A stretch of 64,000 bases of DNA from Mycteria americana (taxonomy: Eukaryota; Chordata; Aves; Ciconiiformes; Ciconiidae), in assembly GCF_035582795.1 (NCBI RefSeq), contig NC_134367.1, positions 53,165,562 through 53,229,561 of the forward strand, written 5' to 3'. The notes under the pieces are model-generated. The model was not told the DNA's origin. It saw nothing but the letters and a program-made list of their open reading frames with translations, and searched no databases. Each line of letters opens with the position of its first letter. The stretch's first letter is position 1. Made by a program: the position numbers and the translations under genes. Positions 49,201 through 61,019 of the stretch are shown here, piece by piece.

Positions 49201-52200
49201 CGTGTGCATGAGAAGTGGACGGAGTGGGGAGCACAGGGAGATGCCAGCCATAACCAAGATCGTTCTCTGAAGTGCTGTGCAGGAGCAGCCTTGTGGCCAT
49301 ACAGGCTTTCTAGTGATGATACACAAGCAATTGCACTTCTTCTGTGCCAGGCTGGCCACTCTTGACTTGTGCGTACTGGCTGCCGAGCAGGAGGGAAATG
49401 CAAGGGCTGTAAGTGTGGTGGAGGAGTTAGTGCTGCCAGTTTGGTTCCACCGCGTGTCATTGACAGATGTCAGACCTACTGGTGATGTGCAGGACAGAAC
49501 TGCTGAGGTGACGTGCCGTTTACCACCCTTTACCCTCTTGTTTCTCCTGACACCTGAACTCCCAAAGCAATTCCCTTTAAGGTGATTGACCCAGTGCCGC
49601 TAAAGAGGTGATTACTCAGTGGGATGATATGGAGTGAGGCAGCCTGAGGACAGGCGTTACGGGGGCTGGCTTTGCAGCTTCTGCCATCTCAGCTACCACT
49701 TTGTAAAGTCTGGGATCTGGACTGGGGGAAACCCCGTCAGTAAGTAGCTTAAAGGAAGGGCATCATTCATGCCCTCACCACCCCTTTGCGGAATTAAGGG
49801 TCCCAAGTAAAACCAGCTACCTCACTTAGAGCCCAGCACTTGTGTATCTCTCCATGTGCTCACTAACAGCAGTACCAGACCCAGCTGAAACGGTTGCCTC
49901 CTCTACTCTGACACCTCAAAGTGCCAGCAGGGCTCCTAGCCCTTTTCTGTGTGGCAGAGCCTTTACAGATACTTTAATGAGGTATCGGACCAGGCCAACA
50001 CGCGTGTCCTGGTGCAGACAGCTATTGCCCATGGTAGCAGGAGCATGTGGGTATTGCTAGTCAGGGAGCAGAGGCTATTGGGGTCTTACCCTCATCTCAG
50101 TCCCAGGACCTGAAGAAGACTTTCTTAAAGGCACCCCATCCCTCACACATGCTGCAGCTGACACCTGAGTCAGGGATATAGCACTGGCCTCGGAGACGCA
50201 GCGCCGTAATTTATGCTGACTGATGGGGCAGGAACAAGTACATCCCATGCTTCATCCCTGAGCCAGGATGCCTTTTGCAGAGCCACTGTAGCTTGTTACG
50301 TGGAGACAACTTGGGAGAGTGGGATAAAGAAGAGGGGAGTCAGTGAGGTGCTGCTGAGAAGGAGAAACACCGAGCCGCTACCTGGGGGTGAGGAGAGAGC
50401 ATAGCAGATGCTGGTATCTTACCCTGGCCACTGGTCCTACAGGTATTGGCCAAAACTGGAAGGGATGCTCCTGAACGTGGCCTGCTGTTTGACCTCTCTC
50501 ACTTGCCAATGAAATGAGGTTTACCCTGTGGTGATTCAGATTGGCTTAGACTTAGATTTTTTAAACAAATCAAACTAGCATATGTTACTTGTGAGTTTAT
50601 GTTCAGTTTTTGTTTGGTTGGGGTTTTCTTTGTTTGTTTGTATTATTTTATTTTCTTTAATAAGAAAGAAAGCACTCAGAAGCATGACTAGACTTGCTCG
50701 CAAGTGGTTACATTTAGCTGTAATCTGCCTGGTGAGTCGTAGGAGGAAAATTGCACTAGTTTGAACTGGATTTAGTAGCAAGGATATTTTAATTTGGGGC
50801 AGCAGAGAGAAAATTGTATAACACTGTTGTGCTGTCCTGAGTAGAAGAAGCCAGTGAACTGCATGATTTTTCCGTCTTTGTAATCAGTTTGTTATGCAGA
50901 GAGCAATGCCGTGGGATTCAGCATTTTATCTGCTGGGTTTCCCCTGGCAGCATCTGAAGAAGTTCATTATAAGTGTTTATCACATGATCCACTTAATCAA
51001 ACCACTGAAACTCGGAGAATAAGTCATTCTAACAAGACCCTTCAGAGCTGCCTTATAAGCTACTTACTGATATACTCTTCCTTGGTGAGTGTACAATGAG
51101 TTTCCTTGTATCCCGGTCTATGATACAGGAAGTTCATTATCCCCAGTCCAAATTCAGACATAAAGAAAGGAAGCAGGGCTTACAAAGAAGCGACAGATAA
51201 TTTGCAAAGGATTTTAGTTAGCCACTCAAATCCCAGATAGAGTCAGACTGTAAGCTCTTCGTAAGAACAGCCTTCTGGTTTTCAGCATAGGCACAGAGCA
51301 GCTATCTACGTAGCTGGCTCTAATGTTGTAAAATACAGATGACACATGAGAAATTATTTGCTTCTTTTGATTAGAGGTTAGCTAATGGAGGCATGTGAGA
51401 AAAAAGAGAAATCACAACTAAAACCATGCTTTTAGCTGGGCGATAGCACATACACTGCATAATAGTAGCAGAGCCGATATCTGGGCTGATGCAAAATGCC
51501 TTGAAAGCTCTCTAAATCCCAGCGTGCGCTAGGGTTTGAGATACTGAGACTTGTCTGACAAGCTCGGAGCTCACAGACATGCTGTTTGCAACCTGTGTTT
51601 GTACACTGTACGTCTGGTAGGATAAAATGCATTTCCCTGTGATGTACCTAGGAACGGTTCTGGTCGTAGGGAGCAGGTAGGTCGAGGGCTGCTCTGCCTC
51701 CTTGGAGGCATTCATTTTACTGAACTCTGTCACAAGCAATGTGACACCAGATTTTCTGGCACTCACTGGATTTTCTCAGTGATGCTATTTCACAGACAGT
51801 ATCTCGTAAAGGCTTTGCCTTCTTGCTATCTGCTAAAGACCAGTTTGGGTACCACCACAGATGTAGGCTTGGACCAACCTTAATGTAGAAATGCCCTGGA
51901 TAATTTTCCCAAGCACCACCCCGTCTCCATACGATAGCACTGCTTGGCTACACCTCTTCTTTCGCCTCTGTACTGGTTGTGGCTGGGAAGGCAGTACAGG
52001 GTCACACCAGACCGAATGTTGATTTTGTGTAGGGACGCACAGGCTGAGCCTGATGTGGGTCTCCAGATGAACCTTTTTTTGTACTGAAAACTGGATAAAG
52101 AGCATCGGGCAGTTCAAGACAAGCTACTCTGTAAGACATCAAAAACAGGGAAGTGTGCACAACTGAGAAATACGGGCAACAGAAACAAAAACCCCCAAGC

Positions 52201-52350
52201 TGGTTTGATGGGGATGATGCTTCTTCCCTAGCGTAGCTCCAGTGAGACAGGTCACAGAATTCATGCTATTGTCTGGGCACCGCTTTGAGGGAATGGTGAA
52301 ACCTGTCTCTCTGATGCCGAATTCTGTCCAGCCCAGAGCTTTAAAATTCA
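46201..52350. other. Intergenic stretch, GC content rising to the right
   Basis: Base composition becomes less AT-rich from about 48.8 kb. A 25-bp tandem duplication lies at 48,707-48,756. Overlapping open frames on both strands at 48.7-50.4 kb (up to 142 codons on the minus strand at 49,032-49,460) are not recognisable and could be chance frames in GC-richer DNA. No splice-bounded gene is evident. Confidence 0.45.
48707..48756. repeat. 25-bp tandem duplication, two copies
   Basis: Two adjacent 25-bp units differ by a single base (G versus A at the tenth position). This indicates a recent local duplication. Confidence 0.9.
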
Positions 52351-52354
52351 ACCT

Positions 52355-52380
52355 GTTAATTACTCCTGGGAGTAATTAAC
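52355..52380. repeat. Perfect inverted repeat, 12-bp arms
   Basis: GTTAATTACTCC and GGAGTAATTAAC are separated by only TG. The right end overlaps a second palindrome. The TTAATTA cores also resemble homeodomain sites. Confidence 0.9.
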
Positions 52381-52393
52381 TCCAGCCTGGAGT
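52379..52393. repeat. Perfect palindrome, 7-bp arms
   Basis: ACTCCAG and CTGGAGT flank a single C. It abuts and overlaps by two bases the 26-bp palindrome on its left, so two hairpins could compete. Confidence 0.85.
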
Positions 52394-55300
52394 GAGCAAG
52401 GAGTCTGGACTGCATCAATCAACAGATGTGAGGGTTTGAGATGTGCAGTTTTCATTCACTGTGTTACAGGACAAGTTACATGATGATGCTTTGTCTTTGT
52501 TTTCCGTGTACTTTGTACCTGGCTGTCTTGTCTTGATGCAGCCATCGGTCTCTTGACTGCTGATATACTGATATACCAAATTGGCATTGGTGTGGCTGTG
52601 TCCCCAGGAGGGACTGTGCTGCTATAGTAGGTTGGTTTCCAACTAATAAGTTAAAACAGGACGCATAAGCCTGGAGGAAAATACTGTTTGCTGTCTTTAT
52701 CCTCTTCATTTTAAAAATAGTAAATGCTAAATTATGTTACCTCTTTTAAAATAAAGCACGTAGCCAAAAAAGATGAATCTATGCTAGCTGGTTAGTTTTG
52801 CTGCTTCCTTCAATTTGATTACAGTGGAGTTGCCTTCCTCTATCTCATTACTCCCTGTCTGTCTGCTTGGTTTCTATTGTGCCTATTTAAAGAGCCCTCT
52901 TTCATCTCTCTTTTGGGACAGCCTTACTGCTGGCTTTCTGCTGTTTCAGCTTCTACACAGCCGGTGCTTCAAGAAAAAAGTGTCTCTTTTGTAAGGCTGG
53001 GAGGAGAATGGAACCATAAAAATAAGTATTATTTGTATGCACGTAGTACTTTAATCAGTAAGTCTCCAGTAACTTTACCTAAGTGGCCAGTTTACTATCG
53101 TCTCAGCTTCTTAGGTAAGGAGACTGGAGCAGGGCGAGTTGATAACTTTCTGCTGTCTGCAGCAATGCAGTAGTACGTGGAGAATAAAACTTTTCCAAAT
53201 GCTTTTTGAGTGCCTGACCCGTTGCCCTGTACATGGGGAAAGCCAGTACTGGGCATCTGGAATAATTTTTGGTAGGGATATCTTTAGTCTGCTGGTCAGT
53301 TGTCCGCTGCATGCTGTTAATTTGGCATTCAGGAACCACCAGTGCCCGTATCGATGCTGAGGCTGGCTCTCTGTGTCTCCGCACGACCTGCTGGAGGCAA
53401 GATCTGGGAGGAGGACCATGACGGATGTTGTGTGCATCTGGCTGTGTGCATTCGCACACGCGAGTGAGGCAGACACAACGCCCACTGAGAGTTGAAGTGA
53501 CGCTACCAGATACTAACCTGACTGGGCTTGGTCAGTGCCGGCCCGGGCTCAATTCTCTCTCCCAGCCGAGGGGTGAAAGACTCTTTAATGCACTCACTGC
53601 TCCCGGGCCATTCAACTCAGTCCCCAGTAGTGTTATCTGTTTAGAAGTCTTTCTCACTAAATTGCTTCCTTTGAAGACTGCAGGCTTTTTAACAGCGGAC
53701 TACAGCACCTGCTGCTTGCTGGAAATCCCGAGGCCAGCACATGAGAGCATCGCAGTGCCGAGTGTGCCAGTCACAAAGCATCACATTTAGCGGATTGTAA
53801 CTGGAGGTAGGTGATGAAAAACAGAACGGACATGTTGTAAGGACTGTCAGCCCAAGTAAAGGAAGGTAGCTTTGAAGAAAGCCTCCAAGACAGTATTTAC
53901 AGAAAACAATCCTTCAGAAAAAAAAGTGGAAAATCCAAAGAATGAAATACAGCCAGAATGAGCTCACTGCAGGTGGTGCTTGTCATGATTTTTTAAAATC
54001 AATTTTAATTATTAACTATTTTAATCATTATTTTTTGTCCCGTGCCTGTCATTACAGTACCTTTTTCTGCAGCCCCAGAAAAAACCCCACACTTTTGTAG
54101 TTTTCTGGGGCTTTCCCACAGCATGAATTCCTCCCCTCCCCCATTAGAAGACTGGTACGATACAACAGAGAGGACTTCATCTGCCCAACCTGCAAATTAG
54201 GTGTTGGGAAGTCGCCTACTCCTTGGCAGTATTTGGGCCACCCCTTCCCCCTTCGCCAACAGCCAGTCCTGCAAGGATTTACACCCACTGGGTGCATCTG
54301 TGTTTTGCCTGAGATTCCCTGCAGCCGCCTGTCAGCCCCCAGGGCTCGGCGGCTGCGGAAGTTGCTGCGAAGGTCCCCTGACCCAAGGGTTAGGTAAGCA
54401 GGCAGGCTTACCTAAGGCCCTCTCCCCCTCTGCAAACTAGAGAAGTCCCTGATACCTTTCAATGAAGAACAAGTGTTTAAAAAAAAAACAAAACAAACCC
54501 TCCCTTTGTTTTTGGTGGCATTTCTTCCAGTTTGCAGGGATCTGCACAATGGCATGCAGCGCCCAGAGCCACGATGGAGGATACGTGCGTTTATATTTGT
54601 CTGGTCCCATCTAGACCAGTGAGCCCTTGAAATGTAGCCTAGCTGGCAGATCTAGTCAGGCTGGGAAACTTAGTTTTAGATGGTTTTTTTCTTTGTTTAC
54701 AAGTGATCTTGGCTGCAGACAGGGACACACAGCTGGTGGTCTGTGCATGGCTTCGTGATCAGGCTGAGGCAGGGTTCCGAGCCTGCGAAGGCTGGAGTGG
54801 GGCTGAGCTCTCCCAGTTTACTTCTGGCTTTATTTGGAGCCGAGATTGGAGAGGCTGCTATTCCACTGCCTCCTTCTGCAGGCCGGCACCTCGGGGCCCC
54901 GTTTGGCTTTGCCTGCACGGGCAGCAGCATCCAGCGTCCGTCTGCGGCCGTGGCTCAGAGCAGGCGCACGATGGACGCCTCAGCGCGCTCCAGACGTGCT
55001 TCTCCTGCAGACCAGAGAACACCTCTCACTGCTAGCAGTAACTGTTTCAATACAAATATTGCACAAATATAGATACCATTCTTCACTGGTTATAAGAGCA
55101 TTAGAAAAGGCGGGAGAGGTGCGTGTCTGAAGGCCTAGCGTCGCAGAGAGGGCTTTGCAAGTGGCTTTTGTGAGATGTCCGTGTGCCAGTGCGGTTCGTG
55201 CTGGCTGTGGGGACCCACGTGAGCAGCTATTGGCACAGCTCAAGCAGAAATGACACAGTGGAGATTTCTAATGATACTGATGTGCTGCGTGCCGGCCTTG

Positions 55301-58000
55301 AACTTCAGAATACCCGCACTGGGGACTGGGGAGAAAGAGCAGCGCCGGCCCACCGGTATTGTGAACCCAGTATTATGGGAGTGCTTTCCTGCAGCAATGT
55401 CGTGATAAAGGGTGGTGGAGGGGGAGACTGCTGAAAGCCGTAACCTTTCAGGCAGGATCTGTTTCCCAAACATGCATTAAACAGTGGCAGACTCCCGCAG
55501 GTGTGGGCATGGGGGAACCTGTTAAATTAAAGCCAAAGGGTAACGAGAGATGTTTGCTTTGGAAGATAATGTGCACCTGTTCTGCACGCTGAGGGCAAGG
55601 CAACTCTCCGAGACGTGTTTTCCGTCGTTACCATGGCAGACCTTTTGCACCGCAAGGCCTCATAGCTCCCCCTTCTTCCCCTCCATTACCTTTTAAGACC
55701 AGGTATCTCCCTCAGCTTTACCAGCACCTCCAAGCCAACAACCCAGAAGCATGATAAATGGTGGCAATTGCTCCTTTTCCTCCATCAGTACATCTCATTG
55801 TGGAGCTCCCCTGACCATGCTGCCAAAGTTTGCTGCCCGGACTGATGCTGTTGTGAAGATGCCTGGGTCTCCAGTACCTGCAGCCCCGTCACTGGCTGGA
55901 GATGAGGGCAGGGCATGCTCCTAGCCAGATGCCCTTCAGTGGGGCTGCTCTAATGGAGCCAGCTTCATTATCTGCCTGGCTGCTGCTCCCAGAGAGGCTG
56001 CAGGGACGTCTGCTGCTTCATTTTCTTAAATGGCACCAAATGATGGCAGTTAAGAGCCTACCAGGAGAAAATGAGCTCTTAGGGCAGCATTTCACATCTT
56101 GTGTGCAAGGCTTTATTGGATTAACTTTGTACTAGAACCACCGTACACCTCCCTTGCTGGAGAGGCCGATCTAGCTTAACTGTGGGATAAAAACTTTACA
56201 ACCGTATTTTTGTCACACAGGTGACTTCCATAAAAAAATCTTTACATGCATTAATGTCATCTGAGCTTTGGCAAGCCCGCAAAGCAGGCTCTTTCTCAAT
56301 GATCTCTGTCTCTATCTTAATGCTGCACTCATCCCAGCATTAAGCATGTAACTGTCTTGCTTTGGTTCTTATTTTCCACATTAGGGACAGTGTATTTCCT
56401 CTCCCACACACCTCTTGCAAACGTACAGGCACTGGGAGAGAAACCCTCGGCACTACTGTCGCCGTTCAATGGGTACCTGCCAGCCTGCGGGAGGGAGACT
56501 TGCATACTTTCAGCTACTTCCCCATTATTTACCCATAAAGTTAATAACTGACTCAAGAGTTCACCTACGAATATATTTTTAGGGCTGCTCTTGGTAAATT
56601 TTTCCCCTGTCAGCCACAAAGCTCTTGTTTTCTGTAATTTCCTTCCTGTATTTTCCCTTAACCCTAATCTATTTTAACACTAACGTGTTCATTTTGAAAC
56701 AGCTGGTGTATTCTCAGCCTCTTCTTCTCCCTTACCTGCTGATTATTCCTGTTTTTCACTGTCCTCTATCCCTACTTTTGTTGTTTGCAAAAAACGGCTT
56801 TTCTCCTCCCTCTCCCTCTTCACAGCTCCCACCATCTGTCTCTCTACAAATACAAAGCTTTAGGGGAAATGATTCACTAGGCTGCTAGCTCATTACTCAC
56901 ACTCTCCCCATCATGGTTTCTGTCCTTGTAGGATGCTCTAACTAACGTAAAGATCAATGAATCCTGGGAACTGTTATTCAATTAAAAAAAAATAATGCCC
57001 CAGCAGTTAAATAGATTGGGATCTTTGTACTTCCTAAACACCAGTGCTGAGTTTTTCTTCCTCACTCTGCTAGCATTGTTTTTCAGAAAAGGATCATTGA
57101 AACAGAAGAATAGAAATGATCACTGGACCATTTAATGCAACCTTGTGTATCACATGATGCAGGAGTTACTTAATGAAATTCCATGGCCCAAACCAAGCAA
57201 ATCTGTGGTAAATCTAGAGCACATATTTTAGGATGACAGCCAAAATGATGAAAGGAATTTACTACCCAGCCTCGCTAATCATTTTGAATGCTTAACTGCG
57301 CTCCCTAATATGCTGCTTTGCAAGCAGCAAAACTGACACAGCCTCATTCCCTACAGATTTCTCTCCTCCAGCCTTACCAAGGCTGTGCACCCCAAAAGCC
57401 CTCCCAGCCCCCGCCAGCCCTGTCCAGGGGCAGGGTGGCCAGTTGTGACTCCTGTGAGCACTGGCTGGCCAGCTGCACGCCTCTGGGAAGAGACCTCCGC
57501 AGGCCTGAACCCCCGCTGCCCCTCCCTCCACAGCGTGCAGGTTTGGGGCTAGCTCTTTGCTCAGGTAATTATTTCCATGAAACTCGTAGGCACTTAGTAT
57601 CTTTGAGCTTCTCCCTATTAAATGTGGTAGAAATTGGCTAAGGGGCTCAGAAGCCATTTGAGACAGACTAGTTTACAGTGTTAAAACACTTCACGTATCT
57701 TAAAATACCAGAGACAGCCATATTGAGTTGGCAGATACGCCATAGCATTTCAGGAGACTTGCTCAATACTGTAGGGCACTCCAAGTGACCTTAAATGTCA
57801 ATGTTTAGGTACCCACATCCCACTCCGTTCGTCTTCACTTTGTTGACCTTTTAAGAAGGATTTCTGTCATGATTTTAGGCTTGTCACCATATACTAGAAA
57901 GTTATTTTCTTAGTTGGAAGCTTAGTTTTTCATTTTATCGCATGGAAAATAGTCCTCCCCTCCCCACACGCAAGTAGGTAACAAGAAGTACCACTACCTA
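52394..58000. other. Intergenic stretch, moderately GC-rich, no recognised gene
   Basis: It contains mixed-composition sequence with many medium open frames on both strands (for example 53,103-53,485 minus and 54,703-55,130 plus). None has a conserved motif that I can name. A perfect hairpin lies at 54,390-54,415. CpG is not strongly enriched, so no further island is called. Confidence 0.45.
54390..54415. repeat. Perfect inverted repeat, 10-bp arms
   Basis: TTAGGTAAGC and GCTTACCTAA flank a 6-base loop AGGCAG. GGTAAG in each arm also resembles a splice donor on either strand, but no exon is supported. Confidence 0.85.
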
Positions 58001-59234
58001 ACACAAATTTATTGTGCCTTGTCAGGAAGCTGCCAGCGTGGCAGGTAGTAGCCTATTTATTTCAGTTGCTGAGCTTCCCCTTAGGAATTGGAGTTGTAAG
58101 AAGCACAGCAAATACCACAATCAAAATCATGGGAGTTGACCATACTGGATACACCCTTCTCCCAGTTCTCTTAAATGGCTGCAAGTCTTTATGCAAAAGC
58201 CTGCTAAAGGAAAATCTGAGTGTATCTGCAGTGTGGTTCTTCAGTTGTTTCTCATGAACACCACAAAGCACGTCCTGTATCAACACACCACACTGGCACC
58301 ACCTTCATGGAAACCTAATTAAGTAGTTTGGGTAATGTAACAGGAGTGTCAGCTTCTGGGCTAATTTACTTTTTGGACTACCAAACACATGTACTTTTTC
58401 ATAAAGCTGTGTCTGGGTCATTCTATAACAAATAATAAAGCTGAGGAGGATCTTGGAAAGAGCCTGCATTGAGCAGGCATGAAGAACTCTGTGTCAGAGC
58501 AGGACATTCTCGTACAACTACTCTAAAGAATAAGGGCTGCAGAATTTTAAGCCAACAGAGTCCACTGTTACAGTTTTAAAACAAAGAACCCTCACCAAAG
58601 TTGTACTAACGTGCTCTGTAAAAAAAAAGTTCAAATTTTAGCAGATGTGATGTTGTTGAGCCTTCCTGGTTGCCAACACCCTGTGGCTCTCCAACATCTT
58701 TGATTATTTTATTGTTCCATACTGCATACAAGTTGTAGGAGTCAATGTTATTTCTCTTAACAATCGCTGGCTTTCCAAATGCCAATTGTCCTTTGACGTG
58801 CTCTGTTTTAAATAAGGGCTGAAGAGCAGTAACAAAGCTAAAGGCCTGCTGTAAAAAATACTGTAGCGTTCCATGGTACTGACAGCACACACGTAGTCAG
58901 GCATTTAGCTCTCCTTTTGTGGACTATTGCTGCAACACGCTGAAGGTGTTAGGGGCCGAGCTGTAAGGAAATGGAACTCCAGAGATTTCAGATCTGAGAG
59001 TTCTCTAATTGAAGACAGTGTCTTTATGCAAGACAGGCTAAGGAAAACTTGCGTTACCCAACAGTTACCATTCCTCCGTTTTTCCCAGCAATAATAAAAG
59101 CTGACGCAACATATAAGGTTGCCTTACAAAAGGCAAATATATTTAATAGTGTATATACAAATTAACTGTTCGATAATGCTATACAAGGCAGGAATATCTT
59201 TAAAGAAACCCTGAGCAAAAAGGAGGATGTAATT
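58001..59234. other. Region downstream of TRAF3IP2, possible extended 3' UTR
   Basis: Unique sequence between the nearest poly(A) signal and the intergenic stretch. Further AATAAA hexamers on the minus strand occur at 58,708-58,713 and 58,008-58,013. The TRAF3IP2 3' UTR could therefore be longer in some transcripts. No open frame of interest. Confidence 0.4.
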
Positions 59235-59240
59235 TTTATT
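59235..59240 (-). terminator. TRAF3IP2: Candidate poly(A) signal of TRAF3IP2
   Basis: AATAAA on the minus strand about 330 bases past the stop codon. It is the canonical hexamer in a suitable position. Use is not shown, and other hexamers lie further downstream. Confidence 0.45.
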
Positions 59241-59570
59241 TTACACTTATTGCAACATTATTTCTGGTATTTGTTTGCTATATCGACTAATAAAGGAATA
59301 TGTTAAAAACAGATGTTAAAATAAAACTGGGCATTCTTTCCATTTACAGCTTATTTAAAAATCTAGAGAAAAGAGTTCTGCCCCATCAGCTTCAGAAATA
59401 GATGTTTAACATGGTAGAGAACAAGCCGAGCCTGAGTTACCCAAGACAACCAATTCCTTTAGCAGAAAGAGTGTCTTCTGTCATCAAAAAGAGCCATCTG
59501 GAAGAGCGCTGGCTCCCTGCCAAGAACAACCCTTTAACAACTGCTTGTCGTGCACTTAAAGTAATAACGT
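59235..59570 (-). other. TRAF3IP2: Probable TRAF3IP2 3' UTR
   Basis: The sequence follows the TRAF3IP2 stop codon on the minus strand and is AT-rich. It ends at the first good AATAAA signal (59,235-59,240, read as TTTATT on the plus strand), with cleavage expected 10-30 bases further left. Human TRAF3IP2 has a longer 3' UTR as I recall, so a distal site is also likely. Confidence 0.5.
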
Positions 59571-59717
59571 TCATAATGGCACAACCTGGAGTGTTGGTAA
59601 AGGTCCTATTGGAGGAGCAACGTATTCCTCCTCCCTCAGTAACCGCAAAAGGATGTTCTTCTTATTCTTTGGCCAGTTATAAATGTGAGTGTTCTGCAGC
59701 CAGGTAGGCACGTGTTC
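59571..59717 (-). CDS. TRAF3IP2: TRAF3-interacting protein 2 (Act1/CIKS), last coding exon
   Basis: TRAF3IP2 is the adaptor that binds IL-17 receptors through its SEFIR domain and recruits TRAF6 (and TRAF2/TRAF5), leading to NF-kB and MAPK signalling and mRNA stabilisation; it acts in the cytoplasm near the membrane. The exon encodes 48 residues and a stop: it starts [20 protein letters not shown] and ends with YVAPPIGPL and LQVVPL. Compared with the human C-terminus as I recall it, only a few residues differ (I/V, N/S and I/R). It holds the end of the SEFIR domain and the C-terminal tail. The acceptor is TTTTTCAG|GAACAC, with a long pyrimidine tract, so the exon begins in phase 0 after a lysine codon of the preceding exon. 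That exon was not found within the window. The upstream part of the open frame (to 59,849) is intron and is excluded. Confidence 0.95.
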   Translation of the reverse strand, partial: EHVPTWLQNTHIYNWPKNKKNILLRLLREEEYVAPPIGPLPTLQVVPL

Positions 59718-61019
59718 CTGAAAAACAAGAAAAGAAAAAGCGAAATCCCATAAGTCCTCCTGAATCTGTACCAGAACCTTGCAGATTCCATCAGAGCCTG
59801 CCAAGCAAGATTTCATTTTGTCTGTTCTAGGCACTTCCCGTAACAACAAGAAATTTTAATTTGGCTTCAGAATTGTATTTGGGTTCCTAAATAAATTAAC
59901 TTGGTGTGATCTCACAGCTTGCCTGTCTCTCTTTCTTTTCTGCCATCATGTTGGCTAATTTCACCACGTTTCAAAGGGATTCTGATCTCAGTGACAGGCA
60001 TCTACAGGCTTGTGAAAACAAACATTGAGAAGAGAAGGGAGACGTTTCAGTGCCCCTACCAGGGAAAGGCTGCCACCTTAGTAGCTGCTGACGGATCCAC
60101 ACAACGTATTCAACTCTGAGATGAGAACTGAGAGGGAAAGAGCAGGACCACAGGGGAGCATTTCTCAACCTGGTAGCCTTCTCCCTGCTCCCCTTGCACC
60201 TTCCTTCACCAAGCATGGTGTCTCCTGGCCACCTCCTAAGCAGGAGGCTGAGGCCAATGCTGAGCTCAAGGAGAGGCTAATGCATCTCCAGATTAGCAGG
60301 GTCAAACCTTCACCGCTCCCTGCAATCTGGGGAAGATGCAGCCTTTCAGAAGGGTTGGCTAATGGCCATTAACATAATGAGGATGGGACCACCATGGCCC
60401 TGGACAGTGACAGCGGGCTGCTGGAGAGGAGCCAGCTCAGACCTCATGTTCCCATGTCTCCACAGCCTTGGGAGGTTTCCATATGGACAGCCTGGATGTG
60501 TAGGGGTGAAGGGCTATATTCATACCACTAATTAAAAGAGGGTCAAAGACTGATCCTTGACCAAAACCAGCTCATGTCCACTGTGGAGATGGAGATTTCT
60601 TTTTGGAGAGGTGGTGTTGGAGACACCAGAACACAGCCAAAGTGAGACAGCAGATAAGCAACATGAGCAGTCAAGACATCCAGCACTTGCTCCCTGGACC
60701 TCTTATTTAGCAGGGCAGTATTTTCCTAAGGTGGCCCCTGTTAGGAACAGCACAGTCCCTGTCAAGCCAGTGGAGCTAGCTCCAAAAGGACAGAGCAAAA
60801 AGCTGCTGGCGTGCACCATGCCTCTGGCGTCTCACCAGGGGATGCCCTGGCACGAGCAGCACATGTCCTGCCTGCCAGCAACAACCTAGCTGCAGTCCAA
60901 ATCTTTCATTCCCAAGCCTCATGCTTCTCAAATTGGCTGTCTTTTCCTTGGACTGTATGGCTATAGGAACCAGGCATCATCATTTCCACTGCTTAGGGAG
61001 TGATTTGTGTTAATTGGTG

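Noticed and set aside
49032-49460. 142-codon minus-strand open frame
   Set aside because: It resembles no known family and opposite-strand frames overlap it, so it is not supported as a gene. It is kept as part of a finding only.
53103-53485. Two overlapping minus-strand frames of 118 and 124 codons
   Set aside because: No motif, no splice context and overlapping frames suggest chance.
59402-59707. 101-codon plus-strand open frame
   Set aside because: It is antisense to the TRAF3IP2 exon and 3' UTR and shows no homology of its own.
59718-59849. Upstream half of the minus-strand open frame that contains the TRAF3IP2 exon
   Set aside because: It is intron: a clear pyrimidine tract and CAG acceptor precede GAACAC, and homology starts exactly there.
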